Positions 35,988-45,039 of a DNA stretch of 64,000 nt are shown one piece after another. This DNA is from Alteromonas sp. M12 (GTDB lineage Bacteria; Pseudomonadota; Gammaproteobacteria; Enterobacterales; Alteromonadaceae): NCBI RefSeq assembly GCF_037478005.1, contig NZ_CP144164.1:2356001-2420000 (forward strand). Direction: 5' to 3'. The notes under the pieces were generated by a model. It saw only the letters and a list, made by a program, of their open reading frames with translations. It was not told the origin of the DNA and ran no database searches. Position 1 is the first letter of the stretch, and every line of letters begins with the position of its first letter. The translations under genes were made by a program, and so were the position numbers.

Positions 35988-37736
35988 GTGAAATCATTGT
36001 TTAAAGTAATATGCGTACTCTGTTTAATATCGTTTAACCAAGTTAACGCTAAGCAAACGACTAGGGAAGATCGCGAGCCAGAAGCCGCCACTGGTGTTAG
36101 TCAGAAAAAAGCACGGATTGCTGAAGAATATATGGTGGTGTCCGCAAACCCATATGCTTCATGGGCAGGTAAAAATATTATTAGTAATGGTGGAAGTGCT
36201 ATCGATGCCGCCATTGCTGTTCAAGCGATGCTAACCCTTGTTGAGCCGCAATCATCAGGTATTGGTGGCGGAAATTTCATTTTATACTGGGATAATAAAG
36301 CTAAAAAGCTGCATACATTTGATGGTCGCGAAACGGCGCCTTCAGAAGCTAATGCTTATTTGTTCATGCATGAAGGAAAACCCTTAAAATGGCGAGATGC
36401 CGTAGTTGGTGGGCGTTCTGTAGGCGTACCAGGCGCGTTAAAAGCATTAGAGAAAGCACACAAACAGTTTGGCAAATTACCTTGGAATTCACTGTTTACT
36501 GATGCGATTAATACAGCAGAGAAAGGTTTCACGGTTTCGGCTCGTTTAGAGAAGCTTCTTTCATTGCGTTTTCATCCTGGCTTAGAAGCCTTTTTAAATC
36601 CTAAAACCTATTTTTATCCAAATGGTATAGAACTCAAAGAAGGGACAAATAAAACCAACGTTAAACTGTCTAAAGTGTTCGAAAAAATATCAGAACAAGG
36701 AGCCGATTATCTGTATAAAGGTGAATTGGCGGATAAAATCGCGAAAACCGTTCAGTATTCAACAATTAACCCCGGTAAATTAAGTGTTCAAGATCTTGAA
36801 AATTACCAAGCGAAAGAACGGGACCCTATTTGTGGATTCTATCGTAAATATAAAATTTGCGGCATGGCTCCTCCTAGTTCCGGTGGCATAAGCGTATTAC
36901 AAATACTTAAAATGCTTGAAGACTATGACTTGTCAAAAATGGATCCAGACTCATTAGAATCTATTCATTTATTCACACAAGCATCCAAATTAGCCTATGC
37001 CGATCGGGATAAATACATTGCGGACAGTGATTTTGTGCAATTGCCCTTTGCCGCATTGATTAATCAAACTTATTTGTCGCAACGTGCTGAATTAATCAAA
37101 GCAGATAAAGATATGGGCAAGGCTGAAGCCGGTGAACCTTATATCAATGCTTCTTTGATTGGCATGGATACATCCTTTGAATTACCTAATACTAGTCACG
37201 TTTCCATTGTTGACAAAGAAGGTAACGCTCTTGCCATGACCACCAGTATTGAATTTGGCTTTGGCTCAGGGTTAATGGTTGAAGGGTTTTTACTGAATAA
37301 TCAACTAACTGATTTTTCATTGAATCCTAGTCCTAATAATCGTCCAGCCCTTAACCGAGTCGAACCTAATAAACGTCCTCGTAGTGCCATGAGTCCTACT
37401 ATGGTATTTGACCAAAACGGTCAACTAATGTTGGTAATAGGCTCTCCCGGCGGCAGTCGAATTGTCAGTTATGTGGCGCAAACTATTGTAGGTGTAGTCG
37501 ATTGGGGATTGGATATTCAGCAGGCTATTAATTTACCTAAAATCACCAATCGAAATGATTATACTGCGCTAGAAAAAGGCACTTCTTTAGAGAAGTGGGA
37601 AGCTAAATTGAGTGCTATGGGCCATAACGTTAAGATCATTGATTTAAATAGCGGGCTTCACGGAATTCAATTTAAAAACGGAAAAATTATAGGTGGTGCG
37701 GATCCGAGAAGGGAAGGTGTCGCGGTTGGAGATTAA
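35988..37736 (+). CDS. ggt: gamma-glutamyltranspeptidase
   Basis: 582-residue Ntn-hydrolase that cleaves gamma-glutamyl bonds such as in glutathione. A signal peptide (VCLISFNQVNA region; cleavage about residue 22) sends it to the periplasm. Marks: GSAIDAAIAVQAMLTLVEPQSSGIGGGNFIL starts the large subunit (first residues quoted GSAIDAA), and the nucleophile and autocleavage threonine is T402 in NTSHVSIVD. GSPGGSRI and the DPRREG end are family motifs. Start: the GTG at 35988 (a TTG at 35982 is equally possible). The neighbouring rhombosortase gene is divergent. Confidence 0.92.
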   Translation: MKSLFKVICVLCLISFNQVNAKQTTREDREPEAATGVSQKKARIAEEYMVVSANPYASWAGKNIISNGGSAIDAAIAVQAMLTLVEPQSSGIGGGNFILYWDNKAKKLHTFDGRETAPSEANAYLFMHEGKPLKWRDAVVGGRSVGVPGALKALEKAHKQFGKLPWNSLFTDAINTAEKGFTVSARLEKLLSLRFHPGLEAFLNPKTYFYPNGIELKEGTNKTNVKLSKVFEKISEQGADYLYKGELADKIAKTVQYSTINPGKLSVQDLENYQAKERDPICGFYRKYKICGMAPPSSGGISVLQILKMLEDYDLSKMDPDSLESIHLFTQASKLAYADRDKYIADSDFVQLPFAALINQTYLSQRAELIKADKDMGKAEAGEPYINASLIGMDTSFELPNTSHVSIVDKEGNALAMTTSIEFGFGSGLMVEGFLLNNQLTDFSLNPSPNNRPALNRVEPNKRPRSAMSPTMVFDQNGQLMLVIGSPGGSRIVSYVAQTIVGVVDWGLDIQQAINLPKITNRNDYTALEKGTSLEKWEAKLSAMGHNVKIIDLNSGLHGIQFKNGKIIGGADPRREGVAVGD

Positions 37737-37840
37737 AGCATTGTTTAAACCTATGCTTAATGTAAAGGCATCCACGGTAGCAATAGCTAATGATAGTTTA
37801 AAAAATTTGAGGCGTAGAAGTCTTAACCAAAGGAATGATA

Positions 37841-38458
37841 ATGAAGTCTAGTTTAAAAATGTTCGGTGCGATGGTCGCCACAGTAATATTGAGTGGTTGC
37901 ATGAGTATGCCTATATCGACCATGTACAAAATGTCACAATTTTCCCCTTTTGATATGGAGCCTCAGGATATACGAATTGCACTGCGCACCGATAAAAGTA
38001 TCGAGGTGAAAAATGGCGCAGCTAAAATTTTCATGAGTTACAGTTCTGATGGAAACGATAGCTTGCCTGCTTTTTACGAAGAACATAATTTTAGTGTGGA
38101 AATACTGCAATATCAACATTCAGAAATGCCTGAAATTTTGTTAGACGACATTGAAGATAATGAGCGCGTTACTATTCTTAAGTTATCTGATAGCGATGCC
38201 CAAGCAATGAAAGATTTACTGGCTAAAGCCAAGCAATATAAAGCGTTAGATGCTAAAGGACGAGGAGAATTTGCCATCAGCACTGAGAATAATTGTTTTG
38301 GTAATTTAAATAACTTTGCATCCTTGGAAGTAGATGTGTTTCTGCAAGCCGTCAAAGAAGATGGTTATATGTTGTTTTTAGAAGATGTAGATGTCATTGA
38401 ACAAGCCAAAGATAACGATATTGATTTGAAACAAACGAACCTTTGCGAGGCGGGGTAG
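37841..38458 (+). CDS. predicted lipoprotein of unknown function
   Basis: 205 residues with a lipoprotein signal peptide ending at lipobox LSGC (about 19-22). The mature part is mixed alpha/beta with many acidic residues (EDNERVTILKLSDSDAQAMKDLLAKAK) and two cysteines in the C-terminal half (NNCFG, NLCEAG). I do not recognise the family. The AAGG at 37829-37833 favours the second ATG (37841) over the one at 37835. It starts about 100 bases after ggt, possibly in the same transcript. Confidence 0.65.
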   Translation: MKSSLKMFGAMVATVILSGCMSMPISTMYKMSQFSPFDMEPQDIRIALRTDKSIEVKNGAAKIFMSYSSDGNDSLPAFYEEHNFSVEILQYQHSEMPEILLDDIEDNERVTILKLSDSDAQAMKDLLAKAKQYKALDAKGRGEFAISTENNCFGNLNNFASLEVDVFLQAVKEDGYMLFLEDVDVIEQAKDNDIDLKQTNLCEAG

Positions 38459-38497
38459 TAGATCACTATCGTTCGCTTATTTGTATCAGGTTATGCC

Positions 38498-38526
38498 CGA
38501 AGCTAAACAAATATTGTTTAGCTTCG
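38498..38526 (+). terminator. 13-bp hairpin after the lipoprotein gene
   Basis: CGAAGCTAAACAA pairs with TTGTTTAGCTTCG around ATA; the T-run is short (CTGTTT), so termination strength is uncertain. Confidence 0.5.
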
Positions 38527-38728
38527 CTGTTTATAAACATTCAACCTTGAAAAATTGAGCGTCGCTGTGCGCTTTCTTTAGCCTCGATTACCACTGATAT
38601 ATTCTACTCGTTGATAAAAAATCCTATTGTTCTAGAGCTAGGTAATCTAATTTAGCTGTTTTTGATTGTGTGTTTTTTTATGAAAACTGCTAAGTTATTC
38701 GCCATTAATAATTAGATAAAGGCTTAAC

Positions 38729-39013
38729 ATGTTTAAAGTAAATGAATATTTTGAAGGGAAAGTAACTTCTATGGCGTTTCAAACCGCTACATTACCCGCT
38801 ACGGTTGGGGTGATGGCGCCAGGAGAGTATGAGTTTGGTACTAGCGAATTTGAAACCATGACAGTGGTGAGTGGTGCGTTAACTGTGTTGTTGCCAGGAC
38901 AAACAGAATGGCAAACTTTTACAACTAATCAGGTCTTTACCATTGAAGCAAATGTGAAATTTCAAGTAAAAGTAACAGTAGATACTGCTTATCTTTGTAC
39001 ATACGGTAAATAG
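38729..39013 (+). CDS. ppnP: pyrimidine/purine nucleoside phosphorylase (DUF1255)
   Basis: 94-residue small cupin-like protein matching PpnP/YaiE in length and sequence: [40 protein letters not shown] is the family core, here identified by the cues [11 protein letters not shown] and [10 protein letters not shown]. It phosphorylates nucleosides to base plus ribose-1-phosphate, acting on several substrates. It is a short monocistronic gene between a lipoprotein gene and a conserved hypothetical gene. The region upstream (about 270 bases) is A/T-rich with the hairpin above; I saw no clear promoter. Confidence 0.93.
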   Translation: MFKVNEYFEGKVTSMAFQTATLPATVGVMAPGEYEFGTSEFETMTVVSGALTVLLPGQTEWQTFTTNQVFTIEANVKFQVKVTVDTAYLCTYGK

Positions 39014-39098
39014 TGGTTTTTATTTGCTAAAGTTTAGTTAAAACTGACGGGCACTTTATTTAAAAAAGTGTCCAATTTTCAATTAATTTAAGTGTCAA

Positions 39099-39458
39099 AT
39101 GTCCTCTGCAAAATCAACAGTAAAAAAGTTAGATGAAAATACCGTTAAGGCACTGACTAAAGTGTGCGAAGAAGCGAAACGAACTGTTCAAGGATTTGAC
39201 TGGTTAACTCACACAGCCGATTACAGTAACTTCCCGTCTAGTTTAGTCATTACTTGCGTGTTTTTAACGGAACAACAGGTTATCGATGCAAAAGCACAGC
39301 AACAAGATGCCTATTTACGAAAATTAATCCATAAACAATTATTAAAAGTGGGGATTTTATTGAAGAATCCCAAACATAATGTATTTTTTGATAGCGAAGA
39401 AGCGTGTGCAATGAGCCATCAAGGAAATTGGGATAAACGTCTCAGGTTATTCCATTAA
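39099..39458 (+). CDS. conserved hypothetical protein
   Basis: 119 residues, soluble. The segment TVQGFDWLTHTADYSNFPSSLVITCVF looks like a compact alpha/beta family seen in marine gammaproteobacteria, often labelled loosely as a Fis-type regulator, but no helix-turn-helix is obvious to me, so no function is claimed. The first 30 residues are helical and charged. It lies 85 bases after ppnP and its end is 21 bases from the convergent Nudix gene. Confidence 0.65.
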   Translation: MSSAKSTVKKLDENTVKALTKVCEEAKRTVQGFDWLTHTADYSNFPSSLVITCVFLTEQQVIDAKAQQQDAYLRKLIHKQLLKVGILLKNPKHNVFFDSEEACAMSHQGNWDKRLRLFH

Positions 39459-39479
39459 TTTAAAAACTATTTTAAACGA

Positions 39480-40124
39480 TTATTCAATGGTGGTGAGTTT
39501 GTTCTGGTCAGCATGATAGTCGAATGCATCCTGTAAATCGCGCATTATTGTTCTGCCAGTAGAGAGTGGGGGAATTTGTTGCAAAGTAAAAAAGTCAGCT
39601 CCACAGGTTTCCATCCCAGCTGTTTGATTAATTGGCTCAATGGGCTCGCATAAAAATAGCATTTTATAAAAATCACGGATGTCAGGATCATAGTCTCCTG
39701 AGGCTTTGTGTCGTAACGATATCAAACGAGCGTGACTGACATAGACGTTTGCTTCTTCTTCGATCTCTTTCTTGATATTTTGCACTGCGGTCAAGCCAAC
39801 ATCAGCGTAACCACCTGGCAGAGTCCATTTCTTATCACTTTTTTCTTGCACTAAAAGGATTTTGCCGTCTTTTATCACTGCACCGCGCACTTCAACTTGT
39901 GGTGTCACATACCGACGATGAAAAGGGGTAACCAAGTCTGAAATTTGTTTAACGGGTACAGACGCCAAATCACTCATCATTTGTTGCGCAATATGAGAAA
40001 TCTCTGTAAATCTTTCGCGGTCAAATTCTTCAGGAGAAAATGCTAAACCTGATTCGGCAATCGCGTGGAGTCGCTTAACGTGAGAAAGCCAAATGGAAGC
40101 GTGGTCTTTATCAGACATTTCCAT
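39480..40124 (-). CDS. Nudix hydrolase with altered Nudix box
   Basis: 214-residue protein: an N-terminal helical domain (about 1-60) as in NUDIX-N proteins, followed by a Nudix fold. The Nudix box, starting near GGYADVG, keeps the metal-binding EE pair (KEIEEEANV) but has leucine in place of the conserved GX5E glutamate, K for R and N for G. It may therefore have changed or weak hydrolase activity on nucleotide diphosphates. I used the ATG at 40124, which leaves an 8-base gap to the upstream gene's stop at 40132; an open frame with a start at 40178 would overlap that gene. Confidence 0.8.
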   Translation of the reverse strand: MEMSDKDHASIWLSHVKRLHAIAESGLAFSPEEFDRERFTEISHIAQQMMSDLASVPVKQISDLVTPFHRRYVTPQVEVRGAVIKDGKILLVQEKSDKKWTLPGGYADVGLTAVQNIKKEIEEEANVYVSHARLISLRHKASGDYDPDIRDFYKMLFLCEPIEPINQTAGMETCGADFFTLQQIPPLSTGRTIMRDLQDAFDYHADQNKLTTIE

Positions 40125-40131
40125 GAAACTG

Positions 40132-40596
40132 TTATAGGTACTTATCTGGTTGAATCTTATCGACCAACCATTTGCCATCTACCCGCAACATTTCAACAAC
40201 ACGAATATCTTCAACTCGTTCATCGTACAAGGTACCAGTGAAAAATAGAGTGACAACCGCTGACTCTGCAAATTCGTTACGTCCAATACTGTTACCAGTA
40301 TCAGGTTGTATATCCACTTCATCATAAACAAGGTCGAATACGTGTCTTTGAACATTGCGGTTGGTGCGATAAGACTTAAGCAATTTCGCCATACGTTTAG
40401 AACTCATAGCAATGGCTTTATTCAGGTTTTTATCGTTATACACATGTTGGAAAAATTCTACAGCAGCGTAATCCGGAGTGTTGGTATCCATCATGCCATA
40501 TTTACCGGCTCCTTTTTTGCTTTGCGTATCACAAGCTTGAAGGAATAAAAGCAAAACACTTATTGTTAAAAAACGTAAATACTGGTGATTAATCAT
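40132..40596 (-). CDS. predicted lipoprotein of unknown function
   Basis: 154 residues. The signal peptide has a long hydrophobic core (FLTISVLLLFLQAC) with a lipobox LQAC about 19-22. The mature part has a SnoaL/NTF2-like look: a helical segment with VEFFQHVYNDKNLNKAIAMSS and an antiparallel strand region ending in RVDGKWLVDKIQPDKYL. I do not recognise a specific function. It is probably cotranscribed with the Nudix gene (8-base gap). Upstream lies the cysK terminator. Confidence 0.7.
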   Translation of the reverse strand: MINHQYLRFLTISVLLLFLQACDTQSKKGAGKYGMMDTNTPDYAAVEFFQHVYNDKNLNKAIAMSSKRMAKLLKSYRTNRNVQRHVFDLVYDEVDIQPDTGNSIGRNEFAESAVVTLFFTGTLYDERVEDIRVVEMLRVDGKWLVDKIQPDKYL

Positions 40597-40656
40597 GATG
40601 AATAAATAGAGTTAAATTGAACACAGGTACAGTCTGCGTTTTCTATGTTTAAAAGT

Positions 40657-40685
40657 AAAGAGCAGGCCTAAAGCCTGCTCTTTTT
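40657..40685. terminator. terminator of cysK
   Basis: AAAGAGCAGGC pairs with GCCTGCTCTTT around CTAAA; on the minus strand this lies 23 bases after the cysK stop and works in either direction. Confidence 0.85.
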
Positions 40686-40707
40686 ATTCTACTAAACGCA
40701 GTTTGTG

Positions 40708-41676
40708 CTATTGCACTTCTTCATGGTCTGTAAATTCGCCAGCAAACATAGCGCTACTCAAGTAACGTTCAGTTGAACTTGGGAAAATAACCACGATCAT
40801 TTTGTCTGCATTTTCTGGTTTTTCTGCAAGGCGTTTTGCCGCAACCATAGCTGCACCTGTTGAAATTCCAGCCAATATACCTTCCTCTTTTAACAGACGA
40901 TGAGCCATTTCTATAGATTCATCATTCGACACCTGTTCTACTTGGTCAACAATATCTAAATCTAAGTTGCCGGGAATAAAACCTGCACCTATACCTTGGA
41001 TTTTATGTGGACCAGGAGTAAGTTCTTCACCCGCTTTAGCTTGAGTGATAACCGGAGAATCAGTTGGTTCTACCGCAACAGTCAGGATTTTTTTACCTTT
41101 GGTGTTTTTCAGGTATCGGCTCACACCAGTAATAGTTCCACCTGTGCCTACACCTGCAACAAAAATATCCACTTTACCGTCTGTATCTTTCCAGATTTCA
41201 GGGCCTGTGGTTTTTTCATGAATTTCAGGGTTAGCAGGATTATCAAATTGTTGAAGTAAGATATATTTGCCAGGGTCTGATGCAACAATTTCCTGTGCTT
41301 TGGCAACAGCGCCTTTCATACCTTTAGGCGCTTCAGTAAGCACCACATTAGCACCAAGAGCTTTAAGCAATTTACGACGCTCCAAGCTCATACTACTTGG
41401 CATTGTTAAGGTTAATTTGTAACCTCTAGAAGCGGCTACGAATGCTAATGCGATACCAGTATTACCGCTGGTCGGCTCAACTAATTCTTTGTCTTTGGTT
41501 AGGATACCGCGTTTTTCAGCATCCCAAATCATGTTAGCGCCAATACGGCATTTAACACTAAAACTGGGGTTACGTGATTCCATTTTGGCGTAAACGTTGC
41601 CAGTAGAAACTACACGATTTAATTTAACTAAAGGCGTGTTGCCAATAGCGAGCGAATTATCATCATAAACTTGCAT
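40708..41676 (-). CDS. cysK: cysteine synthase A
   Basis: 322-residue PLP enzyme forming cysteine from O-acetylserine and sulfide. Schiff-base lysine K42 in [10 protein letters not shown], substrate loop [10 protein letters not shown], phosphate-binding GTGGTITG and the PSSTERYLS end are CysK motifs. The ATG at 41676 has AAGGATA 7 bases before it and matches the usual N-terminus; five further codons upstream (ATG 41691) are less likely. With metY and the second transsulfuration enzyme it makes three sulfur amino acid genes in the window. No CysB site was recognised. Confidence 0.95.
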   Translation of the reverse strand: MQVYDDNSLAIGNTPLVKLNRVVSTGNVYAKMESRNPSFSVKCRIGANMIWDAEKRGILTKDKELVEPTSGNTGIALAFVAASRGYKLTLTMPSSMSLERRKLLKALGANVVLTEAPKGMKGAVAKAQEIVASDPGKYILLQQFDNPANPEIHEKTTGPEIWKDTDGKVDIFVAGVGTGGTITGVSRYLKNTKGKKILTVAVEPTDSPVITQAKAGEELTPGPHKIQGIGAGFIPGNLDLDIVDQVEQVSNDESIEMAHRLLKEEGILAGISTGAAMVAAKRLAEKPENADKMIVVIFPSSTERYLSSAMFAGEFTDHEEVQ

Positions 41677-41922
41677 ACTATATCCTTGCATAGGTTTAGG
41701 TAACTTTCAGTGATACCCTTTGATGTGTTTTTGTTATTTGAATAACTATTTTAGGCTGTTAATGTTGTACTTAACAAGCACTCGTTTTCATGAAAATAGC
41801 AAAATTCAATAAGTTTGCTTAACTTTGTACCTTGTTATGATTGTGCTCAACGAGTAATTTTCAAAGTGCTTTTTGCTATATCTTAGTTTTATATTTACAT
41901 TTTTTAATTATTGAGGTGATTG

Positions 41923-42759
41923 ATGCCATTTAGTAGTACCGGAAATTATATTGCTAGCAAAGAACTGCAACTCGCCGTTAATGCTGCCATTACACTGCAA
42001 AGACCGCTGTTGATCAAGGGCGAGCCAGGTACCGGCAAGACCATGCTGGCAGAAGAATTGGCTAGTAGTTTAGGAACTGAATTAATTCAGTGGCATATAA
42101 AGTCAACAACTAAAGCTCAACAGGGGTTGTACGAATATGATGCGGTATCTCGTTTGCGTGACTCTCAGCTTGGTGACGAAAAGGTCAAAGACATCAGCAA
42201 TTACATTATCAAAGGAAAACTATGGCAAGCATTTGATGCCGAAAAGCCCCCAGTTTTATTAATTGATGAAATAGATAAAGCAGATATTGAGTTTCCAAAT
42301 GATCTACTTTTAGAATTGGATAAAATGGAGTTTTTTGTTTATGAAACTAAACAGACCATAAAAGCCGCCAAACGTCCTATCGTAATTATTACATCCAATA
42401 ATGAGAAAGAATTGCCTGATGCGTTTCTGCGTCGTTGTTTTTTCCATTACATACAGTTTCCAGACAAAGAACAGATGAAAGAAATCGTTAATGTACATTT
42501 TCCTAACTTGAAAAAAGATCTCCTTGCGCAAGCACTCGAATCCTTCTTCGATTTAAGAGAAATGCCTGGCTTAAAGAAAAAGCCATCTACTAGCGAATTG
42601 ATCGATTGGTTAAAACTCTTGGTTGCAGAAGATATTCCGCCAGAAGCGTTGCAGAACAAAGATGGCAAAAACAGCATTCCTCCACTGTATGGTGCGCTAA
42701 TTAAAAACGAACAAGACATTCATTTGTTCGAAAAATTGGCATTTATGGCTAGACGCTAA
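41923..42759 (+). CDS. MoxR-family AAA+ ATPase
   Basis: 278-residue AAA+ ATPase: Walker A GEPGTGKT (33-40), Walker B with DE (115-116) in LLIDEIDKAD, sensor 1 TSNN, and arginine finger RRCFFHYI. It is the MoxR type that works with VWA proteins in metal-cofactor insertion. It belongs to the first gene pair of a compact operon: its TAA overlaps the ATG of the VWA gene by one base. The start ATG 41923 has GAGGTGA upstream. In carbon-monoxide-dehydrogenase clusters the equivalent gene is coxD; the role here is inferred from neighbours. Confidence 0.85.
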   Translation: MPFSSTGNYIASKELQLAVNAAITLQRPLLIKGEPGTGKTMLAEELASSLGTELIQWHIKSTTKAQQGLYEYDAVSRLRDSQLGDEKVKDISNYIIKGKLWQAFDAEKPPVLLIDEIDKADIEFPNDLLLELDKMEFFVYETKQTIKAAKRPIVIITSNNEKELPDAFLRRCFFHYIQFPDKEQMKEIVNVHFPNLKKDLLAQALESFFDLREMPGLKKKPSTSELIDWLKLLVAEDIPPEALQNKDGKNSIPPLYGALIKNEQDIHLFEKLAFMARR

Positions 42760-43937
42760 TGTTAGTTGATTTTTTCTTTAAAGTTAGAGAATACCAAGTT
42801 CCGGCGACGGTAAGAGAATTATTAGATCTTTTAAATGCGTTGGAACAGCAAGTTGTTTTTGCTGATACCGAAGGCTTTTATTATTTGTCTAGACTTTGTC
42901 TGGTAAAGGATGAAAGCCATTTTGATAAGTTCGATCGGGCCTTTGCTGATTATTTTGAAGGTGTTCAAACTATTGATCTGTTTGGCAAAGACATTCCTGA
43001 AGAATGGTTGAAAAAACAATTAGAAAGACATTTTAGTGATGCTGAAAAAGCAGAAATAGAAGCCATGGGCGGTTTGGATAAGCTAATGGAAACCCTCAAA
43101 AAGCGTTTAGACGAACAACAGAAACGCCACCAAGGAGGGAATAAATGGGTTGGTACGGGAGGCACCTCACCATTTGGATCCCATGGCTATAATCCTGAAG
43201 GGATCAGCATTGGCAATAAAGGCAAAGGTCAATCTTCAGCGGTTAAAGTCTGGGAAAAAAGAGAATATAAAAACTTAGCCAGTGATGTCGAACTTGGCAC
43301 TCGTAATATTAAAGTAGCGTTACGAAAACTACGTCAATTTGCGCGCACTGGTGCAAGCGAAGAGTTAGATTTACCGACCACAATCGGAAAAACTGCAAAA
43401 AATGCTGGTTGGCTAGATATTCATATGGTACCAGAACGTCGTAATGCTATAAAAGTATTGATGTTTTTTGATGTCGGTGGCTCTATGGATGATCACATTA
43501 GGTCTTGTGAAGAATTGTTTTCCGCAGTACATTCTGAGTTTAAACACTTAGAGTATTTCTATTTCCATAATTGCGTGTATGAAGGTGTTTGGAAAGACAA
43601 TAAACGACGTAGTAATGAAGTCATATCAATTTTTGATATCATTCATAAATATGGCAGCGATTATAAATTAGTGTTTGTCGGTGATGCGACTATGGGACCT
43701 TATGAAATTACCTATCCCGGTGGCAGCGTTGAGTATTGGAATGAAGAACCCGGTTCTGTTTGGTTAAAAAGACTTACAGATCACTTTCCTCACGCTATTT
43801 GGTTAAATCCGCAAATGGAAAAACATTGGCAATACTATGCATCCATACAAATATTAAAAGATTTAATGCAGGGTAAGATGTATGCATTAACGATTGAAGG
43901 ACTAAGCGAGGGCATTAAAGCGCTCACAAAAAGGTAA
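42759..43937 (+). CDS. CoxE-like VWA-domain protein
   Basis: 392-residue protein of the CoxE/VWA family. The N-terminal part (about 1-130) is a helical MoxR-binding-type region; a low-complexity Gly linker follows (about 125-165), then the VWA domain from about 230 with a MIDAS DxGxS at 238-242 (DVGGS). A MIDAS threonine and aspartate later in the domain are plausible (VGDATMGPYEI). Its cognate is the MoxR ATPase just upstream. Known members help insert copper or molybdenum in Mo hydroxylases such as CoxL; here the target would be the IorB-like subunit encoded downstream. Confidence 0.82.
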   Translation: MLVDFFFKVREYQVPATVRELLDLLNALEQQVVFADTEGFYYLSRLCLVKDESHFDKFDRAFADYFEGVQTIDLFGKDIPEEWLKKQLERHFSDAEKAEIEAMGGLDKLMETLKKRLDEQQKRHQGGNKWVGTGGTSPFGSHGYNPEGISIGNKGKGQSSAVKVWEKREYKNLASDVELGTRNIKVALRKLRQFARTGASEELDLPTTIGKTAKNAGWLDIHMVPERRNAIKVLMFFDVGGSMDDHIRSCEELFSAVHSEFKHLEYFYFHNCVYEGVWKDNKRRSNEVISIFDIIHKYGSDYKLVFVGDATMGPYEITYPGGSVEYWNEEPGSVWLKRLTDHFPHAIWLNPQMEKHWQYYASIQILKDLMQGKMYALTIEGLSEGIKALTKR

Positions 43938-43941
43938 ACAT

Positions 43942-45030
43942 ATGGATGCCAAGGAAACATTAACACAACAAGCAAACGTTGAAACGCAAGCGCACACCTC
44001 TAAACACCAGCAACGCCAAGAAACACGAGATGTCATTACACCTTATGCCTTTGAAGTGTCCCCCGAATTATTTGGTACACCTCTGGCTACACCCACTCGT
44101 CGCGCTCTAGCGCTGTCTGTCGATTTAATCTTGGTTGCAATACTGTCTGGTGTTACTGGTAACGCATTGGCAATACTTGTTGCGATTTTATTGTGGGTAA
44201 CGAGTCGCCGTTTAAAACGTGAAAATCGTTTACCATCAGCAATTTTGCTAGTGCGGATTTTGGCCACATTGTTAATTGCCGCTGGGATTTTGGGTCTATT
44301 CCGAAATGATACCGCGATTTGGTCTAATTCACAGTCCAGTAATGAGCATGAAGTTAATGCTGCAGAAGCCGTTGACGTGGTGGTGTTTACTGGAACATAC
44401 GCAGCGTTAACCAGTTTAATTCAAAAACAAGTAGCACAAGGCGATTGTCCAGATGCAGAAACTTGTTGGTCAAATATTGGTGATGAATTTGTTGAAGACT
44501 TGGTTGAATTGGCAATACCCAAATCCGCAAAAAGTGAAATGTTGGATGAGTTTTTTGAAAAAAGTCGTACTGAGTTAAGTGACGTTCAATATCAAAGTTT
44601 AGAAACAAAATTATTAGCCCAGTTTGAAACATTGCAGGCAGAAGCCGATAAGGTTGCCAAGGAAGAACAGGCAATAGTCGATGTAAAACCAAAGACTAAA
44701 TCGATTCAAGATTACAGTATCGTAAAATGGTTCAAAGGTATCGCCTCAGATTTAGGCATAGGCTTTGGTTGGGCAGCGGTTTATTTCACTGGATTAATGG
44801 TGTTATTAAAAGGCCAGACTATTGGCAAAAAGCTATTTGGCATTAAAGTGATTAAACTCGATGGCAGTAGTTTGAATGTTTGGGAAAGTTTTGGGCGATA
44901 CGGGGGCTATGGTGCCGGTTTAGCCACAGGTTTGCTTGGTTTTTTACAAGTTTACTGGGATCCAAATCGTCAAGCTATTCAAGACAAGATTTCTGAAACT
45001 TTAGTGATTAGATTAAAAGCAAAACAATAA
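43942..45030 (+). CDS. RDD-family membrane protein with large insertion
   Basis: 362 residues. The RDD fold is visible at both ends: RRALALSVDLILVA (about 53-66) with helices at 55-90 and 100-120, and later GQTIGKKLFGIKVI with a C-terminal DKISETLVI. Between them residues about 121-255 form an extra domain, rich in acidic residues with a CPDAETC pair of cysteines, absent from typical 130-residue RDD proteins. The VWA gene ends 4 bases upstream and XdhC-like starts 9 bases downstream. Function unknown; the position suggests a membrane anchor for the VWA/Mo maturation machinery. Confidence 0.75.
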   Translation: MDAKETLTQQANVETQAHTSKHQQRQETRDVITPYAFEVSPELFGTPLATPTRRALALSVDLILVAILSGVTGNALAILVAILLWVTSRRLKRENRLPSAILLVRILATLLIAAGILGLFRNDTAIWSNSQSSNEHEVNAAEAVDVVVFTGTYAALTSLIQKQVAQGDCPDAETCWSNIGDEFVEDLVELAIPKSAKSEMLDEFFEKSRTELSDVQYQSLETKLLAQFETLQAEADKVAKEEQAIVDVKPKTKSIQDYSIVKWFKGIASDLGIGFGWAAVYFTGLMVLLKGQTIGKKLFGIKVIKLDGSSLNVWESFGRYGGYGAGLATGLLGFLQVYWDPNRQAIQDKISETLVIRLKAKQ

Positions 45031-45039
45031 GCGATTTGA

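Noticed and set aside
39480..40178. Longer start for the Nudix gene at 40178
   Set aside because: It would overlap the lipoprotein gene by 47 bases and adds residues without family similarity; the ATG at 40124 removes the overlap.
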